A stretch of DNA of 64,000 bases from Alitibacter langaaensis DSM 22999 (GCF_003096995.1 NZ_QENU01000001.1:248001-312000), one strand, 5' to 3'; numbered from the stretch's first letter, positions 49,199 to 59,471 are shown. Notes: generated by a model from the sequence alone, not told the origin. Numbers and translations: made by a program.

Positions 49199-50247
49199 TG
49201 AAAGATTTAATACTAGAGGAAGATTTAACATTTATTTTAAATAAAGTTTTTAAGCAAGGGAAATTTAATCATTCAACTATATTAGTAACTGGTGCAACAG
49301 GACTTATCGGTTCTTTAGTTGTTAAAAGTATCTTGTATGCAAATCAGATATTAAATAGTCAAATTACGATTTTAGCAAGTGTTCGTAATTTAGAAAAGGC
49401 AAAAGAGATTTTTGCAGATTTCTCAGATAAGAATTTAATGTTTATTACTGATAGTTTGTTATTACCATTATCTATTGAGCAATCAGTTGATTTTATTGTG
49501 CATACAGCCAGTATAACGGCTTCAAAAGAAATGATCTCTAATCCGACAGCTGTATTATTAACGGCATTTGAAAGTACAAAAAATTTATTAAACTATATGA
49601 AAGAAAATCCACGTTGTAAAATGGTTTATATTTCTTCAATGGAATATTATGGTCAAGTTACAGCAGAAGATTGTGTAAATGTTACAGAAGATAAATTAGG
49701 TTACATTGATCTTAGTAAACCTAGAAGCTGTTATCCAGAGAGCAAGCGAGTTTGCGAAGCATTATGTAATGCTTATGCTACTCAATATAACTTAAATGTA
49801 TGTAGTGCAAGACTAGCTCAAACATTTGGGGCGGGAGTATCATATTCAGATAATCGTGTATTTGCCCAGTTTGCCAAAAGTGCACTTAATAACAATGATA
49901 TTATTTTACATACGACAGGACAATCAGAAGGTAATTATTGTTATACTGCAGATGCTGTATATGGCATTTTCCTCCTTTTACAAAAAGGTAAAAAAGGACA
50001 ATGTTATAATGTTTCGCATAGTCATAGTACTATTTTAAACATGGCTAAACTAGTTGCAGAGAAAATAGGAAATAATAAAATTAAAGCGGAAGTCTGTATT
50101 CCTAAAAATTTAGATAGTTTAGGGTATGCTCCTGATGTCAAATTAAAATTAAATTCAGATAAACTTAAAACTTTAGGTTGGCAACCAGAAATAGATCTTG
50201 AGAATATGTTTAAGCGTATGATTAGAAGTTGGGAATTACAAGGTTAA
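49198..50247 (+). CDS. NAD(P)-dependent epimerase/dehydratase (extended SDR)
   Basis: A 349-residue extended SDR: nucleotide-binding GATGLIG in TILVTGATGLIGSLVV, the catalytic Tyr/Lys pair in CYPESKRVCEAL, and a C-terminal substrate domain. A roughly 27-residue extension precedes the Rossmann fold. In Hib, Bcs1 fuses a cytidylyltransferase to an SDR reductase; here the two functions sit in separate, overlapping genes, though this SDR is of the sugar-nucleotide type. The substrate is unknown. Confidence 0.82.
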   Translation: MKDLILEEDLTFILNKVFKQGKFNHSTILVTGATGLIGSLVVKSILYANQILNSQITILASVRNLEKAKEIFADFSDKNLMFITDSLLLPLSIEQSVDFIVHTASITASKEMISNPTAVLLTAFESTKNLLNYMKENPRCKMVYISSMEYYGQVTAEDCVNVTEDKLGYIDLSKPRSCYPESKRVCEALCNAYATQYNLNVCSARLAQTFGAGVSYSDNRVFAQFAKSALNNNDIILHTTGQSEGNYCYTADAVYGIFLLLQKGKKGQCYNVSHSHSTILNMAKLVAEKIGNNKIKAEVCIPKNLDSLGYAPDVKLKLNSDKLKTLGWQPEIDLENMFKRMIRSWELQG

Positions 50248-50251
50248 TAAT

Positions 50252-51355
50252 ATGAAAAAATATGATTATTTAATTGTTGGTGCTGGCCTTTTTGGTTCAA
50301 TATTTGCCCATGAAGCAGCAAAACGTGGTAAAAAATGTTTAGTGATTGAAAAACGTGATCACATTGGTGGTAACTGCTATACCAAAAATATTGAGGGTAT
50401 TAATGTACATAAATATGGTGCACATATATTCCATACAAGTAACAAAGTAGTTTGGGATTATATTCAACAATTTGCTGAATTTAACCGTTTCACTAATTCC
50501 CCAGTTGCACGTTATAAAGATGAACTTTATAGTTTACCGTTTAATATGTTGACGTTTAATAAGATGTGGGGAGTGATTACACCACAGGAAGCTGAAGCAA
50601 AAATTAAAGAGCAAATTGCGCAAGAAAATATTACGGAACCTCAAAATTTAGAAGAACAAGCTATTTCATTGGTAGGTCGTGATATTTATGAAAAGTTGAT
50701 TAAAGGTTATACAGAGAAACAATGGGGACGCAAATGTACTGAACTCCCTGCATTTATTATTAAACGTTTACCAGTTCGTTATACTTATGATAACAACTAT
50801 TTCTATGATACTTATCAAGGTATTCCTATTGGTGGTTACACAGGCATTTTTGAACGAATGTTAGAAGGTATTGAAGTAAAACTAGGTGTAGATTTTTTCG
50901 CTGAACGTGAAATGTATGAAAGTCTTGCTGAAAAAATTGTTTTCACTGGAATGATTGATGAATATTTTGGCTATCAATTCGGGAAATTAGAATACCGTAG
51001 TTTAAAATTTGAAAATCAATTACTTGAGCAGTCTAATTATCAAGGTAATGCTGTTGTTAATTATACTGACGGAAATGTTCCTTTTACACGTATCATTGAA
51101 CATAAACATTTTGAGTTTGGAACACAGGAAAAAACTTACATCACTCGTGAATACTCAAAAGAATATGCAGAAGGGGATGAACCTTATTATCCAATTAATG
51201 ATGAGCGTAATAATGAACTCTATGCTAAATATAAAGTATTAGCAGATGCTAAGTCAAATGTGATCTTTGGTGGCCGTTTGGCACAATATAAATATTTTGA
51301 TATGCATAACATTATTGCAGAAGTATTATTCTGCGTAGAAAAAGAGTTAAATTAA
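50252..51355 (+). CDS. glf: UDP-galactopyranose mutase
   Basis: Glf converts UDP-galactopyranose to UDP-galactofuranose with reduced FAD. The 367-residue protein shows YLIVGAGLFGSIFAHEAAKR (FAD fold), DHIGGNCYTKNIEGINVHKY and a C-terminal VIFGGRLAQYKYFDMHNII. Its presence implies galactofuranose in the repeat unit. It is 4 bases behind the SDR gene. Confidence 0.96.
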   Translation: MKKYDYLIVGAGLFGSIFAHEAAKRGKKCLVIEKRDHIGGNCYTKNIEGINVHKYGAHIFHTSNKVVWDYIQQFAEFNRFTNSPVARYKDELYSLPFNMLTFNKMWGVITPQEAEAKIKEQIAQENITEPQNLEEQAISLVGRDIYEKLIKGYTEKQWGRKCTELPAFIIKRLPVRYTYDNNYFYDTYQGIPIGGYTGIFERMLEGIEVKLGVDFFAEREMYESLAEKIVFTGMIDEYFGYQFGKLEYRSLKFENQLLEQSNYQGNAVVNYTDGNVPFTRIIEHKHFEFGTQEKTYITREYSKEYAEGDEPYYPINDERNNELYAKYKVLADAKSNVIFGGRLAQYKYFDMHNIIAEVLFCVEKELN

Positions 51356-51378
51356 GCTAGCTCCAAAGGGAAATTTAT

Positions 51379-52797
51379 ATGAATAAAATAACCTTAAGTA
51401 AGATCTTTCTTATATGTAGTGACTTTATTACCTTTTTCTGTTCGTTATTTATTTCACTATTTCTATTGTCTTATTTTGATGATGGGCATAATTACTTTCC
51501 TGAAAGCCAAATTGATAATTACGTTATAGTTCATTTATTCACAGCATTAGTTTGTGTTATTTGGTTTTGGGTGAGATTAAGGCATTATACTTATAGAAAA
51601 CCATTTTGGTTTGAGTTGAAAGAAATTTTTCGAACTCTACTAATCTTTTTTGTTATTGAACTTTCAGTTATTGCATTATCAAAACTCTATACCTCTAGAA
51701 CGTTATGGATACTGACATGGTCGATTTTATTTATTAGTGTTCCTTTCATTCGTATTTGTTTAAAGAAACTTCTGATTTCTGTTGGTTGGTATAAAAAAAA
51801 TACAGTAATTATTGGTACAGGAAAAAATGCTAAAGAAGTATATAAAGCATTGAATGATGAGTCTTATCTTGGTTTTGCTATTCACTATTTTATTGTATCT
51901 GACATGATTGCAGGCGAAGAAAAAATAGATGATGTTACTGTTATTGATCCACAGGGCGAGGATTTATTTTCAATATTAAATATAGATAAATCAAGTACAC
52001 AATTCATTTTAGCATTAGATGATGAGACATCTTTAGATTATTGGTTACGTTATTTAACCACATATCAGTGCCGTTCAGTTTCTATTATCCCTAATGTACG
52101 AGGAATTCCGTTGTATGGTACAGATATGTCATTTCTATTTAGCCATGAAATGTTATTATTGCGTGTAAATAATAATTTGGCAAAACGTTCATCTCGTATT
52201 TTAAAACGTACAATGGATATTATTGGTTCCCTTGGGATTATTATTGCGTTATCGCCAGTATTATTGATGCTTTATTTTATAATAAAAAAAGATGGTGGTC
52301 CCGCAATTTATGGACATCCTCGCATTGGACGAAATGGTAAAATTTTTAAGTGTTTAAAATTTCGCTCAATGGTTGTTAATTCTAAAGAAGTGTTAGAAGA
52401 ATTGCTTGCTAGAGATCCTGAAGCAAAAGCTGAATGGGAAAAAGATTTCAAACTCAAAAATGATCCTCGTATTACGAAAATTGGTGCTTTTATTCGTAAA
52501 ACAAGTTTAGACGAATTACCACAATTATTTAATGTATTAAAAGGTGAAATGTCACTTGTAGGGCCTCGTCCAATTGTAAAAGAGGAACTTGAACGCTATC
52601 AAAGTGATGTAGATTACTACCTTATGGCCAAACCAGGTATGACAGGCTTGTGGCAAGTCAGTGGGCGTAATGATGTAGATTATGATACTAGAGTCTATTT
52701 TGATGCATGGTATGTAAAGAACTGGTCACTTTGGAATGATGTCGCTATTTTATTTAAGACTGTGAATGTAGTTTTGAATCGAAATGGTGCATATTAA
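51379..52797 (+). CDS. wbaP: Undecaprenyl-phosphate sugar phosphotransferase (WbaP type)
   Basis: The 472-residue polyisoprenyl-phosphate hexose-1-phosphate transferase has four or five N-terminal membrane spans, a central Rossmann-like domain (VIIGTGKNAKEVYKAL), and the C-terminal catalytic part with KFRSMVVNSKEVLEELL, IRKTSLDELPQLFNVLKGEMS and VGPRPIVKEELERY. It starts the O-unit by adding galactose-1-P (or another hexose-1-P) to the lipid carrier. Haemophilus relatives in this position are WbaP. Confidence 0.93.
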   Translation: MNKITLSKIFLICSDFITFFCSLFISLFLLSYFDDGHNYFPESQIDNYVIVHLFTALVCVIWFWVRLRHYTYRKPFWFELKEIFRTLLIFFVIELSVIALSKLYTSRTLWILTWSILFISVPFIRICLKKLLISVGWYKKNTVIIGTGKNAKEVYKALNDESYLGFAIHYFIVSDMIAGEEKIDDVTVIDPQGEDLFSILNIDKSSTQFILALDDETSLDYWLRYLTTYQCRSVSIIPNVRGIPLYGTDMSFLFSHEMLLLRVNNNLAKRSSRILKRTMDIIGSLGIIIALSPVLLMLYFIIKKDGGPAIYGHPRIGRNGKIFKCLKFRSMVVNSKEVLEELLARDPEAKAEWEKDFKLKNDPRITKIGAFIRKTSLDELPQLFNVLKGEMSLVGPRPIVKEELERYQSDVDYYLMAKPGMTGLWQVSGRNDVDYDTRVYFDAWYVKNWSLWNDVAILFKTVNVVLNRNGAY

Positions 52798-52896
52798 AAC
52801 GCAAAAGTAGTTATTCATTATATAGATTTTAAACTGCAAACTTGAGAAATTAAGATACTTTTAAATATTAGAAATCTAAAGGAATTAAGTGGATTT

Positions 52897-53996
52897 ATGA
52901 AATCATTAAATACAGCCTATCTGTCTAGAATTGATCATTTACGATTTTTTGCTGCATTACTGGTTATCGCAGTCCATATAAAAGGAAAGTTATCTCCGGC
53001 TACTGAAGGGCTTGGCTTATCTTCGGCCTTTTTATCTATAGAAAATTTTGCTAAAAATTGGATTTTTAGTGGTTCTATAGGCGTTAGCTTATTTCTGGTG
53101 TTAACAGGTTTTTTATTTTGTTTGATTAGCGATCTTGGAGAAAAAAAGATTAAGTATTCAGGATTTATATATAATCGCATACTAAGAATATTTCCTATGA
53201 TGGTATTGCTTGTTTTTGTGGTAATAACAGCAAGCCGGCAAACTTCTACACCGATGGATATATTTAGAATATTAACGTTACAGCTTAATACTGGGCATAG
53301 CTATACAGGATGGGGGCATGAAGTTTACCCTAGTGGCCCTATTTGGACTATTAGTGTTGAATTCCAGTTTTATCTCTTATTTCCTTTTCTGGCTCTATTC
53401 TTAGCTAGATATGGTGCAAAGTATTTACTTGGGCTCGTTTTCCTGATGATCCTAATAAAATGAAATTTATTTGTTATTAAGGGATCAGGTATTTATAACA
53501 ATTTATATCATTCTATTATCGGTAGATTAGATCAATTCGTTATTGGTATGCTATGCGCAATTCTGTATAAAAAATATTTACTTGATAGACTCAAAGGAAA
53601 AAATATTCTGGCATTACTTTTACTAGCCATTTCTTTATTGTTTTTAATGAACAATTTTGGTAAAAAACTCCTCTGGTTTTTACTGCAGATGCTATTGGTT
53701 GGGGGGGCGTGATTATAGCTTACTTATCAATCAACATTTTTAATTTTGAATGGCTAGATAAACTACTAGCTTATTTAGGGTCGTTGAGCTTTTCTATATA
53801 TTTATTACATTTGCCAATCAATAGCATGTTAGATGGAATGTTTGGTATAAGCCAGATTAATACTGTAACAGATTTTATTCTAGTGTTTTGGGGTAAGACT
53901 GTGGTTTTTATAGCTGTTGCTTTATTAACTTTTAATTTGATTGAAAAGCCATTTATGTCACTTCGAGTAAAATATACATCTCAGTCTAAATCGTAA
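52897..53996 (+). pseudogene. Broken acyltransferase-3 (O-acetyltransferase) gene
   Basis: The N-terminus RIDHLRFFAALLVIAVHIKG and GSIGVSLFLVLTGFLF mark a membrane-bound acyltransferase-3 that would acetylate the polysaccharide. Two lesions: an in-frame TGA at 53461-53463, after which the frame goes on with IIGRLDQFVIGMLCAILY, and a one-base loss in the TTTTT run at 53677-53681, after which the C-terminus (TADAIGWGGVIIAY, then LSFSIYLLHLPINS) lies in another frame. Repaired length would be about 366 residues, normal for the family. The product is almost surely inactive unless these are sequencing errors. Confidence 0.85.
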
Positions 53997-54075
53997 AATA
54001 CATAAATTAAAATGTCAGATTTGCTATTATTTTCTAAAATATCATTTTTAATTTTGTAGTTAAAAGAGTTTCTCA

Positions 54076-55137
54076 ATGAAAATCTTAATCACAGGCGGTG
54101 CCGGATTTATCGGTTCAGCAGTCGTTCGCCATATCATTAACGACACAAAAGATAGCGTAGTTAATGTTGATAAACTAACGTACGCAGGGAATTTAGAATC
54201 GCTAGAAAGTATCGCTGATGATGCACGCTATACTTTTGAGCAAGTGGATATTTGTGATCGTGCAGAGCTTGATCGTGCGTTTTCACAACATCAACCAGAT
54301 GCAGTGATGCATTTGGCGGCTGAAAGTCATGTGGATCGTTCTATTGATGGTCCTGCTACGTTCATTGAAACCAATATTGTGGGCACTTGCACCTTATTAG
54401 AGGCAGCTCGAGCTTATTGGAATGGACTAAGTGCGGACAGAAAATCAGCATTCCGTTTTCATCATATTTCAACAGATGAAGTGTATGGAGATTTGGAAGG
54501 AACAGATGATTTATTCACAGAAACTACGCCTTATTCACCTTCTAGCCCCTATTCCGCGTCTAAAGCTTCAAGTGACCATTTAGTGCGAGCATGGTTGCGC
54601 ACTTATGGCTTGCCAACTATTGTCACTAACTGTTCAAATAGCTATGGGCCTTTTCATTTCCCTGAAAAGTTGATTCCCTTGATGATCTTAAATGCGCTTG
54701 ATGGCAAGAAATTACCTGTTTATGGCAATGGCATGCAAATTCGTGACTGGTTATTTGTGGAAGACCATGCTCGGGCGTTATACAAAGTCGTCACTGAAGG
54801 CAAAATCGGTGAAACCTACAATATTGGCGGCCACAATGAAAAAGCAAATATTGATGTCGTGAAAACGATTTGTGCATTGTTAGAAGAATTCGTACCAAAT
54901 AAACCAGCTGGCGTGGAAAAATACGAAGATTTAATCACTTATGTTACCGACCGCCCTGGGCATGATGTGCGTTATGCTATTGATGCGACAAAAATTGGTA
55001 GAGAGCTTGGCTGGAAACCGCAAGAAACCTTTGAGAGTGGCATCCGCAAAACCGTTGAGTGGTATCTTAATAATAAAAAATGGTGGAGTCGTGTGTTAGA
55101 TGGTTCTTATAATCGTGAGCGTTTGGGAACAAAATAA
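54076..55137 (+). CDS. rmlB: dTDP-glucose 4,6-dehydratase
   Basis: A 353-residue extended SDR, second step of dTDP-rhamnose synthesis. Motifs: [31 protein letters not shown], the active-site [16 protein letters not shown] and [15 protein letters not shown]. All catalytic residues are present. First of rmlBADC. Base composition returns to that of the core genome from about here. Confidence 0.96.
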   Translation: MKILITGGAGFIGSAVVRHIINDTKDSVVNVDKLTYAGNLESLESIADDARYTFEQVDICDRAELDRAFSQHQPDAVMHLAAESHVDRSIDGPATFIETNIVGTCTLLEAARAYWNGLSADRKSAFRFHHISTDEVYGDLEGTDDLFTETTPYSPSSPYSASKASSDHLVRAWLRTYGLPTIVTNCSNSYGPFHFPEKLIPLMILNALDGKKLPVYGNGMQIRDWLFVEDHARALYKVVTEGKIGETYNIGGHNEKANIDVVKTICALLEEFVPNKPAGVEKYEDLITYVTDRPGHDVRYAIDATKIGRELGWKPQETFESGIRKTVEWYLNNKKWWSRVLDGSYNRERLGTK

Positions 55138-55191
55138 TTTCGGCATTAATAATCTTTATGAAATTTAACCGCACTTAAAAGGTTCTAAAAT

Positions 55192-56070
55192 ATGAAAGGC
55201 ATTATTCTCGCAGACGGTTCTGGCACGCGTCTTTATCCTATCACTCGTGGCACATCAAAACAGCTTTTGCCTGTTTACGATAAGCCCATGATTTATTATC
55301 CACTTTCAGTGTTAATGCTTGCGGGTATTCGTGAGATATTAATTATTACAACGCCGGATGATAACGCCAGTTTTAAACGCTTGTTAGGCGATGGATCAGA
55401 TTTCGGTATCAATTTAAACTATGCCATTCAGCCCAGCCCAGATGGCTTAGCGCAAGCTTTTTTAATTGGCGAAAAGTTTATTGGCGATGATGCGGTGTGT
55501 TTGGTACTTGGTGATAATATTTTCTATGGGCAGGGTTTTACCCAAACATTAAAAAATGCGGCGCAGCAAGTACAGAAACAGGGCGCAACGATTTTTGGTT
55601 ATCAAGTTAAAGATCCAGAACGCTTTGGTGTTGTGGAATTTGATAAAGATTTTCGTGCCTTATCCATTGAAGAAAAACCAGTTCAACCAAAATCAAATTG
55701 GGCGGTAACTGGGCTTTATTTTTATGATAATCGAGTCGTCGATTTCGCGAAACAAGTGAACCCATCTGCCCGTGGCGAACTAGAAATTACAGATCTCAAT
55801 GATCTTTATCTGAAAGATGGCTCATTAACCGTTCAGCTTTTAGGGCGAGGTTTTGCTTGGTTAGATACAGGTACCCATGATAGTTTGCACGATGCAGCCA
55901 GTTTTGTGAAAACAGTACAAAGTTTGCAAAATTTGCAAGTCGCTTGTTTAGAAGAAATTGCATGGCGCAATGGTTGGCTTTCTACGGAGCAGTTGAGAAA
56001 ATTAGCACAACCGATGGCAAAAAATGAATACGGACAATATTTATTACGCCTTATTGACGGAGCAAAATAA
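55192..56070 (+). CDS. rmlA: Glucose-1-phosphate thymidylyltransferase with altered loop
   Basis: RmlA makes dTDP-glucose from glucose-1-P and dTTP, the first dTDP-rhamnose step. The 292-residue protein is otherwise typical: [33 protein letters not shown] and [12 protein letters not shown]. But the signature loop, normally [11 protein letters not shown], reads [11 protein letters not shown]: the first Gly of the pair is Asp (codon GAC, one transition from GGC). This loop contacts the nucleotide, so activity may be reduced or lost. Its stop overlaps the rmlD start by one base. Confidence 0.94.
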   Translation: MKGIILADGSGTRLYPITRGTSKQLLPVYDKPMIYYPLSVLMLAGIREILIITTPDDNASFKRLLGDGSDFGINLNYAIQPSPDGLAQAFLIGEKFIGDDAVCLVLGDNIFYGQGFTQTLKNAAQQVQKQGATIFGYQVKDPERFGVVEFDKDFRALSIEEKPVQPKSNWAVTGLYFYDNRVVDFAKQVNPSARGELEITDLNDLYLKDGSLTVQLLGRGFAWLDTGTHDSLHDAASFVKTVQSLQNLQVACLEEIAWRNGWLSTEQLRKLAQPMAKNEYGQYLLRLIDGAK

Positions 56071-56946
56071 TGGCGCGTTTTTTAATTACAGGAGCCAAAG
56101 GACAAGTTGGCTCCTGTTTAGTCCCACAATTACAGGGAAAAGCCGAAGTTTTAGCACTAGCTCGTGATGAATTAGATATTACCAATCAAAGTGCGGTCAA
56201 AAATGCAATAATTTCTTTTCACCCTGATATTATTATCAATGCAGCAGCTTATACAGCAGTGGACCGTGCAGAAACGGACATTAAGCTTGCAGAGGCAATC
56301 AATATAAGTGGTGCGCAATTTTTAGCTGGAGCAGCCAATGAAATTGATGCCGCTATTTTACATATTTCTACTGACTATGTTTTTGACGGCACAGATACCC
56401 ATCCATATAAAGAGGATGAACAAACTCGTCCGCAAAGTGTGTATTGACGTACTAAATTAGCAGGAGAAATAGCTGTTCAGCACGCTAATCCAAAGCATAT
56501 TATTTTACGAACTGCTTGGGTATTTGGTGAATATGGTAATAATTTTGTAAAAACGATGCTACGGTTAGGGAAAGAGCGTGAAGTGCTAGGTGTGGTTGGC
56601 GATCAACTTGGCGGGCCAACATATGCTGGCGATATTGCTTGTGCCTTAATTCAGATTGCGAATCAAATTATTGCTGGCAGAGAGAATGTTTTTGGCGTCT
56701 ATCATTTCAGCGGTCAGCCTTATGTAAGTTGGTATGAGTTTGCGGAACATATTTTTACTGAAGCGCTTGCCCAAAAACTATTAGAAAAACGACCGCACTT
56801 GAATTGCATTACGACTAGCGATTATCCTACACCAGCAAAACGTCCAGCTAATTCATGTTTGAATTTAGACAAAATCAAGAATGTTTTTTGGAATTGCACC
56901 AAGCGATTGGCAAAAAGCTTTGAAAAATCTCAAGGCATATCGCTAA
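56070..56946 (+). pseudogene. rmlD: Broken dTDP-4-dehydrorhamnose reductase gene
   Basis: RmlD catalyses the last step of dTDP-rhamnose synthesis. The frame starts normally (FLITGAKGQVGSCLVPQL, AAYTAVDRAETD, ISTDYVFDG) but hits TGA at 56445-56447 where the family motif YGRTKLAGE needs Gly; GGA to TGA is one change. The same frame then continues (LAGEIAVQHANPKHIILRTA). Later the run TTTTTT at 56883-56888 has one base too many: dropping one T gives VFGIAPSDWQKAL and a normal stop at 56944-56946. Length 877 is 3n+1, consistent with this. Two independent lesions point to a real pseudogene. Confidence 0.9.
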
Positions 56947-57116
56947 ATGTTAGAATGTGTTTTGTGCAACGTTGAACAATGAATTTATCGATTTTATTTG
57001 GTTTTTCGATATTTCTTTAGCAAGAAAATGGTCCAACTAAACTGAAAAACTATGCTTTCAACGATCGCTTTAGCGCATATTTGAACATAAACGTAATTCG
57101 GTAAACAAAAAGTAAT

Positions 57117-57659
57117 ATGAAAATTATTGATACAAAAATCCCTGAAGTAAAATTATTAGTGCCTACGGTATTCGGCGATGAACGCGGTTTCTTCATGGAA
57201 ACATTTCGTGACGAATGGTTTAAGCAGCATGTTGCTGATCGTACTTTTGTGCAAGAAAATCATTCAAAATCTGTTAAAGGGGTATTACGAGGTTTACACT
57301 ATCAAACTGAAAATACCCAAGGTAAATTAGTTCGTGTGGTTCAAGGTGCGGTGTTTGATGTGGCGGTGGATTTACGCCAAAGTTCACCGACATTTGGGCA
57401 GTGGGTAGGGGAAGTACTTTCTGCGGAAAACAAATGCCAACTGTGGGTGCCCGAAGGCTTTGCTCATGGGTTTTATGTATTAACTGATACTGCAGAATTT
57501 ACTTATAAATGCACAGATTATTATAACCCCAAAGCCGAACATTCATTATTATGGAATGACCCTAACGTGGGGATTGATTGGAATTTATCGGGAGCACCAA
57601 ATTTATCTGCGAAAGATCTTGCGGGTAAATTGCTCAAAGACGCGGTTTTATTTGATTAA
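57117..57659 (+). CDS. rmlC: dTDP-4-dehydrorhamnose 3,5-epimerase
   Basis: A 180-residue cupin epimerase, third step of dTDP-rhamnose synthesis. Motifs: DERGFFMETFRDEWF, VLRGLHYQ with the catalytic His, AVDLRQSSPTFGQWV and WVPEGFAHGFYVL. It is intact. The 170 bases before it, after the broken rmlD, hold no recognisable gene. Confidence 0.95.
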   Translation: MKIIDTKIPEVKLLVPTVFGDERGFFMETFRDEWFKQHVADRTFVQENHSKSVKGVLRGLHYQTENTQGKLVRVVQGAVFDVAVDLRQSSPTFGQWVGEVLSAENKCQLWVPEGFAHGFYVLTDTAEFTYKCTDYYNPKAEHSLLWNDPNVGIDWNLSGAPNLSAKDLAGKLLKDAVLFD

Positions 57660-57676
57660 TCAAGTACAACTAAAAT

Positions 57677-57717
57677 AAAAACTGATATAGTATCGACTAC
57701 TATATCAGTTTTTATTT
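57677..57717 (+). terminator. Terminator at the end of the polysaccharide locus
   Basis: AAAACTGATATAGTA (57678-57692) and TACTATATCAGTTTT pair around TCGAC, followed by a T-rich tail. It closes the locus before pepB. Confidence 0.88.
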
Positions 57718-57731
57718 TATAAGGATTTTAT

Positions 57732-59030
57732 ATGGCAATGCAAATTTTGCTTTCAACAGAGCAAGCACCCGAATCTTGGGGAAAGAATGCGCTTTTGAGT
57801 TTTCGTGATGAGCAGGCAATTATTCATTTTTCATCAAAATCTGACCGCACTTTGCTACAAAAAGCGGCACGAAAATTACGTGGGCAAGGCATTAATGATG
57901 TGGAATTGGTGGGAAATGATTGGACGCTAGAAAATTGTTGGGCGTTTTATCAAGGTTTCTACACCGCGAAACAAGATTGGTCGGTGGAATTTCCTGAATT
58001 AGCGGAAGATCATGATGAATTATTGGCGCGTTTACAATGTGGTGATTTTGTGCGTGAAATCATTAATTTGTCATCGTCAGTGATTACGCCTCTCACCCTT
58101 GCCCAGCGCGGCGCAGCGTTTATTACTCAGCAAGCCGAGCAAGTTGGGCGAGAAAGTGCGGTCAAATTTGAGATTATTTCTGGTGATGATTTGCGTGAAC
58201 AAAACTACCAAGGCATTTGGAATGTGGGTAAAGGCTCGCATAATGTACCAGCGATGTTGCAATTAGACTTTAACCCAACGGGTGATGAAAATGCGCCAGT
58301 GCTTGCTTGTTTAGTCGGGAAAGGAATCACGTTTGACAGCGGTGGTTATAGCCTTAAACCAAGCAATAGTATGGATAGCATGAAATCAGATATGGGCGGC
58401 GCAGCCTTATTAATTGGTGCCCTTGGTTTAGCCATTGCTCGAGGTTTATCGCAACGTGTGAAATTATTTTTATGTTGCGCAGAAAATATGGTGAGCAGCA
58501 CTTCGTTTAAATTGGGCGATGTGATTACTTATCGCAATGGGGTAAGCGCTGAAATTATGAATACGGATGCCGAAGGGCGCTTGGTATTGGCCGATGGCTT
58601 AATTAGCGCAAGTGAGCAGAATGCTCAATTTATTTTAGATGCAGCCACCTTAACGGGAGCGGCAAAAGTGGCAGTAGGTAACGATTATCATTCGGTGCTC
58701 TCAATGGATAATGCGTTGGTCGCTGATTTATTTTCTGCTGCACAAGAAGAGAAAGAGCCATTTTGGCGTTTGCCATTTGAAGAGTTTCATCGTGGGCAAA
58801 TTGGCTCATCTTTTGCCGATATTTCGAATACATCTTCTGTGGCAATTAGCGCAGGTGCAAGTACCGCAACGGCGTTTTTATCGCATTTTGTTAAGGATTA
58901 TCAACAAAATTGGCTGCATATTGATTGCTCAGCCACTTATCGCAAATCGCCAAGTGATTTATGGGCAACGGGGGCGACAGGCTTAGGCGTGCTCACCATC
59001 GCAAATTTATTATTGAGAAAAGGAGCTTAA
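57732..59030 (+). CDS. pepB: Aminopeptidase PepB
   Basis: A 432-residue M17 leucyl-aminopeptidase family enzyme that trims N-terminal residues from peptides in the cytoplasm. Metal and catalytic residues are seen in [30 protein letters not shown] and [21 protein letters not shown] is 6 bases before the ATG. It forms a unit with ndk, whose start is 1 base after its stop. Confidence 0.96.
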   Translation: MAMQILLSTEQAPESWGKNALLSFRDEQAIIHFSSKSDRTLLQKAARKLRGQGINDVELVGNDWTLENCWAFYQGFYTAKQDWSVEFPELAEDHDELLARLQCGDFVREIINLSSSVITPLTLAQRGAAFITQQAEQVGRESAVKFEIISGDDLREQNYQGIWNVGKGSHNVPAMLQLDFNPTGDENAPVLACLVGKGITFDSGGYSLKPSNSMDSMKSDMGGAALLIGALGLAIARGLSQRVKLFLCCAENMVSSTSFKLGDVITYRNGVSAEIMNTDAEGRLVLADGLISASEQNAQFILDAATLTGAAKVAVGNDYHSVLSMDNALVADLFSAAQEEKEPFWRLPFEEFHRGQIGSSFADISNTSSVAISAGASTATAFLSHFVKDYQQNWLHIDCSATYRKSPSDLWATGATGLGVLTIANLLLRKGA

Positions 59031-59031
59031 A

Positions 59032-59457
59032 ATGGCATTAGAACGCACATTATCCATTATAAAACCTGATGCGGCTGAGCGTAATTTAGTCGGGCGCATT
59101 TTATCTCGTTTTGAAGAAAATGGTTTCCGCATTGTTGCAATGAAAATGTTGCGCTTAAATCAAGCTCAAGCTGAGGGCTTTTATGCGGAACATCAAGGGA
59201 AAGAGTTTTTTGCGCCATTAGTTGAATATATGATGTCCGCGCCCATCGTGGTGCTTGTGTTGGAAAAAGAAAATGCGATAAAAGATTACCGCACTTTGAT
59301 CGGCACAACAAACCCTGAAACGGCAGCAGAAGGGACTATTCGTAAAGAATTTGCGGAAAGTCAGCGCCGCAATTCGGTACATGGCTCTGATAGCGCAGAA
59401 AGTGCTGCACGAGAAATTGCTTATTTCTTTGTAGAAAGCGAAATTTCACCTCGTTAA
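59032..59457 (+). CDS. ndk: Nucleoside diphosphate kinase
   Basis: Ndk balances NTP pools by moving phosphate from ATP through an active-site His, visible in [14 protein letters not shown]. The 141-residue protein starts [21 protein letters not shown], the family start. It is translated right behind pepB. Confidence 0.97.
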   Translation: MALERTLSIIKPDAAERNLVGRILSRFEENGFRIVAMKMLRLNQAQAEGFYAEHQGKEFFAPLVEYMMSAPIVVLVLEKENAIKDYRTLIGTTNPETAAEGTIRKEFAESQRRNSVHGSDSAESAAREIAYFFVESEISPR

Positions 59458-59471
59458 AAATATCAAATAAG

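Noticed and set aside
53701-53707. Run of seven G in the broken acyltransferase gene, as a phase-variation tract
   Set aside because: Read in the C-terminal frame the run is in register (Trp-Gly-Gly), and the change of frame happens upstream in the T5 run, so the G run is not the cause of the break.
56445-56447. In-frame TGA in rmlD (and 53461 in the acyltransferase) as selenocysteine or programmed read-through
   Set aside because: No selenocysteine-type hairpin is evident, neither position is a redox residue, and both genes also carry frameshifts, so plain decay or error is simpler.
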